A stretch of DNA of 10,682 nucleotides from Nitriliruptorales bacterium (GTDB lineage: Bacteria; Actinomycetota; Nitriliruptoria; Euzebyales; Egibacteraceae), in the NCBI GenBank assembly GCA_007119305.1, contig SKPY01000311.1:1-10682 (forward strand), given 5' to 3'. Positions 7,914 through 10,682 of this stretch are shown here, one piece after another; the first letter of the stretch is position 1; every line of letters begins with the position of its first letter. The position numbers and the translations under genes are program-made. The notes under the pieces are model-generated. The model saw only the letters and a list, made by a program, of their open reading frames with translations. It was not told the origin of the DNA and ran no database searches.

Positions 7914-7955
7914 AACGGCCCTTGCCAGCCCGGCTGCCACCGCGCCGGCAGGCCG
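7902..7955 (+). terminator. Tandem imperfect hairpins, probable operon terminator
   Basis: Two adjacent stem-loops follow the operon. In the first (7902-7926), GGCA plus GGCCG pairs with CGGCC plus TGCC, with loop CGCAA and a CT bulge. In the second (7931-7955), CGGC plus TGCC pairs with GGCA plus GCCG, with loop ACCGCGCC and one bulged G. Neither has a T-tract, which is common for hairpin terminators in high-GC actinobacteria. Their position between the operon end and the next promoter supports termination, but the function is inferred. Confidence 0.5.
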
Positions 7956-7958
7956 CGC
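7940..7958 (+). repeat. 19-bp direct repeat, copy 2
   Basis: This is identical over all 19 bases to 7895-7913. It forms the right arm of the second hairpin, whereas copy 1 forms the left arm of the first, so the duplication created or maintains the paired-hairpin arrangement. Confidence 0.5.
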
Positions 7959-7970
7959 GGCGTCGAATCC

Positions 7971-7999
7971 TTGGCGCGGACCCGCGTGCCGGGTAACGA
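7971..7999 (+). promoter_or_regulatory. Possible promoter for ung
   Basis: TTGGCG (7971-7976) and TAACGA (7994-7999) stand exactly 17 nt apart, the ideal spacing for a housekeeping sigma factor. The -35 matches TTGACA at the key TTG. The -10 is only a partial match (TA at the start). A start site near 8006 would leave a leader of about 34 nt carrying the ung Shine-Dalgarno. The location after probable terminator hairpins favours a promoter, but the -10 is weak. Confidence 0.5.
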
Positions 8000-8039
8000 T
8001 AGGGCCGGTCTTCCCCACCGCCGCGTGCAGGAGACTCGA

Positions 8040-8768
8040 ATGACCGCCCAGCTCAGCCTCGACGATCCCGACGCCGCCGCACAGCGCGAGCGCGGCCGCC
8101 AGCGGCTGGCCGAGCTCATCGACCCGGGGTGGGCCAGCGCCCTGGACCCCGTCGCCGACCGGATCGCCGCCCTCGGTGCGTTCCTGCGCGCCGAGCAGGC
8201 CGCGGGCCGGCCCTTCCTGCCCGCCGGCGACCAGATCCTCGCCGCGTTCACCCAGCCCTTCGCCGACGTGCGGGTGCTCATCGTCGGGCAGGACCCCTAC
8301 CCGACCCCGGGGCACCCGATCGGGTTGAGCTTCTCGGTCGCGCCGGACGTGTCGCCGCTGCCCGGCAGCCTGGTCAACATCTTCCGCGAGTACCGCGACG
8401 ACCTCGGCCACGAGCTCCCCCGCACCGGTGACCTCACCCCCTGGACGCGTCAGGGCGTCATGCTGCTGAACCGCGTGCTCACGGTGCAGGTCGGCAAGCC
8501 CGCAAGCCACCGGGGCAAGGGCTGGGAGGAGGTCACCGAGCACGCGATCCGCGCGCTCGTCGCGCGTGACGCCCCTCTGGTGGCGATCCTGTGGGGCAAG
8601 GACGCGCGCAGCCTCAAGCCGCTGCTCGGCGCCACGCCGGTGATCGAGAGCCCCCATCCGAGCCCGCTGTCGGCCCGCTACGGGTTCTTTGGCTCGAGGC
8701 CCTTCAGCCGCGCCAACGCCCTGCTGGCCGGGCGTGGGGGCGACGCGGTGGATTGGCGGCTGCCCTGA
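8040..8768 (+). CDS. ung: Uracil-DNA glycosylase, family 1
   Basis: This enzyme removes uracil from DNA after cytosine deamination or dUTP incorporation, the first step of base-excision repair. High-GC genomes have many cytosines exposed to this damage. It is 242 residues from ATG 8040, with AGGAG (8029-8033) 6 nt upstream. An in-frame TTG at 7971 has no such site and would extend into the likely promoter. Family 1 motifs are complete: GQDPYP with catalytic water-activating Asp85, GLSFSV, LLNRVLTV, the SHRGKGWE region, and HPSPLS with His206. Proline after GQDPY, where E. coli-type enzymes have histidine, is the form I recall for mycobacterial Ung. Long stretches such as VAILWGKDA and GFFGSRPFSR and the ending DWRLP also match that group from memory. 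It is a complete and apparently intact housekeeping gene. Confidence 0.5.
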   Translation: MTAQLSLDDPDAAAQRERGRQRLAELIDPGWASALDPVADRIAALGAFLRAEQAAGRPFLPAGDQILAAFTQPFADVRVLIVGQDPYPTPGHPIGLSFSVAPDVSPLPGSLVNIFREYRDDLGHELPRTGDLTPWTRQGVMLLNRVLTVQVGKPASHRGKGWEEVTEHAIRALVARDAPLVAILWGKDARSLKPLLGATPVIESPHPSPLSARYGFFGSRPFSRANALLAGRGGDAVDWRLP

Positions 8769-8779
8769 ACGTCACCGAC

Positions 8780-9274
8780 GTGCCGGACTACCGGTTCGCC
8801 TGGGTCAGCGAGGGCGAGCCGCTCCTCGGCGGGCAGTGGGTCGCGCAGGTGACCGACAGGCGGGTCGAGCCGGTCGCCCTCGCTGACGTCGTGGCGGCCC
8901 ACGAAGACGGCGCGCACGCGCCGGACCCGTTGGCCATCCACGTCCAGGCGGTGCTCACGGTCGTGGTCGCTGCCGGTGAGTTCGAAGACGAGCTGCTGCC
9001 CGACTTCGGGCAGCGGCTGGAGCGCAGCCTGCGCTCGGCGCGCTCCGGTGAACCCGAGGTCGACCCGAGCAGCGACGAGGGCGAGCGCCTCCGCCGCGGT
9101 GCCGAGGCCCTCGAGAAGCTCGCCGCCGATCTCGCCGAGCTGGTGGAGGCACAGCTCGACGGGGGCTCGCTCGCCACCCTGCCGCCGGAGACGACGCGGG
9201 CGCTGTGCCTGGCCATCCAGACCGCCTGGCGGCTGCGCTCCCGCATCTCCCCGCCCGGCCCGCTGTACCTGTAG
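8780..9274 (+). CDS. Uncharacterised protein following ung
   Basis: I do not recognise this 164-residue protein. GTG 8780 begins MPDYRFAWVSEGEPLLGG, 11 nt after the ung stop. No clear Shine-Dalgarno precedes it, so translation may depend on coupling to ung. TTG 8753, which overlaps the end of ung, is an alternative. The frame stays open further upstream, but that part lies inside ung and is its shadow. The product has no signal peptide or membrane helix. A hydrophobic strand-like stretch, AIHVQAVLTVVVAAG, is followed by an acidic, Arg-rich and helix-prone segment, EGERLRRGAEALEKLAADLAELVEAQL (split here at about residue 119), which could form a short coiled coil. It ends SRISPPGPLYL before TAG. 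Codon use has the strong third-position G/C bias of real genes here. Function is unknown; the start is the least certain part. Confidence 0.5.
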   Translation: MPDYRFAWVSEGEPLLGGQWVAQVTDRRVEPVALADVVAAHEDGAHAPDPLAIHVQAVLTVVVAAGEFEDELLPDFGQRLERSLRSARSGEPEVDPSSDEGERLRRGAEALEKLAADLAELVEAQLDGGSLATLPPETTRALCLAIQTAWRLRSRISPPGPLYL

Positions 9275-9305
9275 CCGGGGTTTCGGCCTGGGCCCCCCGC
9301 CGGCC

Positions 9306-9314
9306 TTGTCCACA
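9306..9314 (+). other. Single DnaA-box-like 9-mer
   Basis: TTGTCCACA matches the DnaA-box form preferred in Streptomyces and related high-GC actinobacteria. It lies in the 122-nt gap between the two uncharacterised genes. I found no second exact copy on either strand of this window, so this is not an origin. It could be a lone DnaA-binding site or chance. Confidence 0.5.
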
Positions 9315-9396
9315 GGCTGCGGCCTCAAGCCACTCGGGCGGCAGGCGCGCTCCCGCAGTATCGGTGCGACAGCGCCGACCGCCCCTGGGGGACGCC

Positions 9397-10002
9397 ATGA
9401 ACAATCGTTGGGACGACGTCGAAGACTTGCTCGTCGCTTGCGCGCAGGACGATCTCGAAGACACCGGGGAGGTGCAGCCGGCCCTCGTCGCCTTCGCCGG
9501 AGATGCGCTGCGCTTCATCGCCTGGCTGCGTCCGTTCGCCAAGGGTGCCTACGCCGAGCCGTTGATCGAGCTGTTCGCGCTGGCCGCGCCACTCGACGCC
9601 GACCGGCTCGCGGTGTCGGTTGCGGGCCGAGCCTGGTCCCTGGAGGACCCTATCCCCCCAGTCAGCGCAGACGCCGACCTGCGGCAGCGCATCCTGCTGC
9701 TCCACCGCTGCGACGGCGCCTCCGGCACGCTCCGTGCCCGCAGCACCTTGCACGCCTTCGACCTGACGGCGGACGGCGTGGCCTGGGGTGAGCGCCACGA
9801 GCTCGGCAGCGGCGAGGGCTGGATCCCACGGGCGCTCGAGGTGGCGATCAGGACCCGGGACCGCTTGCGCGCGCCGGACGCCGAGATCGGGCGGCAGGCA
9901 CGCCGCGTCGTCGAGCTCGGTCACGACCTCCACGTCGCCCCCGACGTCGCCCACCGCCTCGAAGCCGCCCTCCCCCCGCCCCGACCGCGCACCACCTCCT
10001 GA
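9397..10002 (+). CDS. Uncharacterised protein
   Basis: I do not recognise this 201-residue protein. The start is ATG 9397, with GGGGGA (9387-9392) 4 nt upstream as a weak ribosome site. The frame stays open upstream into the gap, but that sequence looks non-coding. The N-terminus is acidic (MNNRWDDVEDLLVACAQDD). Next come two moderately hydrophobic, helix-prone stretches, ALRFIAWLRPF and EPLIELFALAAPL, neither long enough to be a convincing membrane helix. The middle, LLLHRCDGASGTLRARSTLHAF, and the segment ALEVAIRTRDRLRAPDAEIGRQARRVVELGHDL (overlong, so read as two pieces) look like a mixed alpha/beta soluble fold. The last residues are Pro/Arg-rich. There is no signal peptide, catalytic motif or nucleotide-binding motif that I can name. 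It stands alone between two gaps, so neighbours give no functional hint. Confidence 0.5.
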   Translation: MNNRWDDVEDLLVACAQDDLEDTGEVQPALVAFAGDALRFIAWLRPFAKGAYAEPLIELFALAAPLDADRLAVSVAGRAWSLEDPIPPVSADADLRQRILLLHRCDGASGTLRARSTLHAFDLTADGVAWGERHELGSGEGWIPRALEVAIRTRDRLRAPDAEIGRQARRVVELGHDLHVAPDVAHRLEAALPPPRPRTTS

Positions 10003-10035
10003 CCCGACCCCGCTCGGCGCGCCCCTTTGCAACCG

Positions 10036-10061
10036 GCGCCGGCGCTGCATCCTCGGGCGGC
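10036..10061 (+). repeat. 26-bp near-identical direct repeat, copy 1
   Basis: This unit begins with the 10-bp palindrome GCGCCGGCGC and ends TCCTCGGGCGGC. Copy 2 follows 61 bp later with a single mismatch (A here, T there at base 14). Both copies are preceded within a few bases by TTTGC. They lie in the gap upstream of the aminotransferase gene. Confidence 0.5.
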
Positions 10062-10096
10062 AAGTCCGTTGGGGCGTCGAGCTGTGGGAGTTTGCC

Positions 10097-10122
10097 GCGC
10101 CGGCGCTGCTTCCTCGGGCGGC
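10097..10122 (+). repeat. 26-bp near-identical direct repeat, copy 2
   Basis: This matches copy 1 at 25 of 26 bases. It ends 63 nt before the aminotransferase ATG, just upstream of where a -35 element would lie, which is a plausible place for an activator or repressor site. No binding protein is identifiable. Confidence 0.5.
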
Positions 10123-10144
10123 TGGGGCGGCGCCCGGTTGGTCC

Positions 10145-10158
10145 TGCACTGTCGTGCA
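10145..10158 (+). promoter_or_regulatory. Short inverted repeat over the expected -35 region
   Basis: TGCAC and GTGCA form a perfect 5-bp inverted repeat around the 4-nt spacer TGTC. It covers the place where the -35 of the TAGGAT promoter should lie, so it could be an operator half-site pair. It is short enough to occur by chance. Confidence 0.5.
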
Positions 10159-10173
10159 TGGCGCGCGGTTGGC

Positions 10174-10179
10174 TAGGAT
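10174..10179 (+). promoter_or_regulatory. -10 element for a probable leaderless transcript
   Basis: TAGGAT is a strong match to the actinobacterial TAnnnT -10 consensus. It ends 6 nt before the A of the ATG at 10186, so initiation at the usual distance would start on or beside the start codon. No Shine-Dalgarno precedes the ATG at normal spacing, consistent with leaderless translation. No clear -35 is seen 17-18 nt upstream (bases around 10150-10156). Confidence 0.5.
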
Positions 10180-10185
10180 CCTCGT

Positions 10186-10682
10186 ATGTTCCCTCCCGAT
10201 CGCATCCTGCTCGGCCCAGGACCCAGCGACGTGCATCCTGCGGTGCTGCGGGCGTTGGGCCAACCGTTGCTCGGCCACCTCGACCCGGACTTCGTGCCGT
10301 TGCTCGATGCGATCTCCGAGCAGCTGCGGAAGGTGTTCCGCACCCGCAACCGGGTGACCTTCCCGGTGTCGGGCACGGGCAGCGCCGGGATGGAAGCCGT
10401 GCTGGTCAACCTCATCGAGCCCGGCGACAGCGTGGTCGTCGGCGTCAACGGGGTGTTCGGCGCCCGCATGGCCGAGGTCGCAAGGCGCGCGGGGGCGACG
10501 GTGCACACCGTCGAGGCGCCGTGGGGGCGGGTCATCGAACCGGAGCGCTTCACCAAGGCAGTGGCCGAGCATCGGCCGACGGTTGCGAGCCTTGTGCACG
10601 CCGAGACCTCGACCGGCGCCCACCAGCCGGTCGCAGAGATCGGCGCGGCGCTCGCCGGGGGCGACACACTGCTCGTCCTCGA
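10186..10682 (+). CDS. Class V aminotransferase, alanine-glyoxylate/serine-pyruvate type, 3'-truncated
   Basis: This is the first 165 residues of a PLP-dependent aminotransferase that runs off the right edge; the family is usually about 360-400 residues. The opening MFPPDRILLGPGPSDVHPAV (20 residues shown) is typical of the AGXT/serine-pyruvate group. SGTGSAGME (62-70) forms the PLP-phosphate loop, EPGDSVVVGVNGVFG follows, and HAETSTG (139-145) is the conserved substrate/cofactor segment. The PLP lysine and most of the large domain lie outside the window. Members convert glyoxylate to glycine using alanine or serine, and related members make phosphoserine or act in purine breakdown, so the exact substrate stays open. 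ATG 10186 is preferred because the protein then begins as the family does and a -10 element sits directly before it. Expression as a leaderless mRNA is likely. Confidence 0.5.
   Translation, partial: MFPPDRILLGPGPSDVHPAVLRALGQPLLGHLDPDFVPLLDAISEQLRKVFRTRNRVTFPVSGTGSAGMEAVLVNLIEPGDSVVVGVNGVFGARMAEVARRAGATVHTVEAPWGRVIEPERFTKAVAEHRPTVASLVHAETSTGAHQPVAEIGAALAGGDTLLVL

Noticed and set aside
7971..8039. TTG 7971 as start of ung
   Set aside because: No Shine-Dalgarno precedes it and the added residues do not fit Ung. The TTG is more likely part of a -35 element.
6191..8281. Very long minus-strand open frame, and several other long minus-strand frames across the window
   Set aside because: They lie opposite genes with clear families on the + strand. 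Their products are Arg/Ala/Gly/His-rich with no motif, as expected from antisense frames in very GC-rich DNA.
8591..8779. Earlier start for the gene after ung, inside the ung reading frame
   Set aside because: That stretch is fully explained by ung, including its HPSPLS motif. The out-of-frame translation is low in complexity.
9274..9304. Possible terminator just after the 164-residue gene
   Set aside because: The best pairing is GCCG+GGG with CCC+CGGC across a 2-base bulge and a 15-nt loop, with no T-tract. It is too weak to annotate.
1..10682. Search for CRISPR, toxin-antitoxin, phage, transposase or defence genes
   Set aside because: No regular short repeats with spacers, no transposase or integrase motif, no terminal inverted repeats and no small toxin-antitoxin pair were seen. 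The region reads as ordinary chromosomal metabolism and repair genes.

Overview
This is a very GC-rich bacterial window with every recognisable gene on the + strand. The Ung protein, which carries the actinobacterial form of the active-site motif, together with GTG starts, a likely leaderless gene and a TTGTCCACA DnaA-box-like site, points to Actinomycetota. The extremely acidic secreted binding protein would fit a salt-tolerant lineage such as Nitriliruptoria, but that placement is inference.

Region 1 (2-7891) is one long probable operon for uptake and CoA activation of a small organic acid or amino acid. It runs: the 3' part of an ACSM-like acyl-CoA synthetase; a lipoprotein substrate-binding protein of the Peripla_BP_6/LivJ-LivK type; the LivH and LivM permeases; the LivG and LivF ATPases; and a second, AlkK/FadD-like acyl-CoA synthetase. 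The five transporter genes make a complete HAAT-family ABC importer. Junctions from livH to livF are tight or overlapping. The only notable gap inside the transporter holds a perfect 16-bp hairpin between the binding-protein gene and livH. Two CoA ligases flanking the importer suggest, by inference, that the substrate is a carboxylic acid activated on entry rather than leucine, isoleucine or valine.

Region 2 (7892-8039) is intergenic. It holds a 19-bp direct repeat and two adjacent imperfect hairpins that probably end the operon, followed by a possible promoter for the next gene.

Region 3 (8040-10002) has ung (family 1 uracil-DNA glycosylase), a closely following uncharacterised gene, and a second uncharacterised gene after a 122-nt gap that contains a single DnaA-box-like 9-mer.

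Region 4 (10003-10682) has a 183-nt regulatory-looking gap with a 26-bp near-identical direct repeat and a TAGGAT -10 element seven bases before an ATG. It then opens a class V (alanine-glyoxylate/serine-pyruvate type) aminotransferase that runs off the right edge.

I saw no mobile elements, tRNA, rRNA or CRISPR arrays, and no convincing minus-strand gene. No intergenic stretch exceeds 300 bases. Nothing here looks like a wholly new system. The best leads are the transporter-ligase cassette, the hairpin inside it, and the repeats upstream of the aminotransferase.
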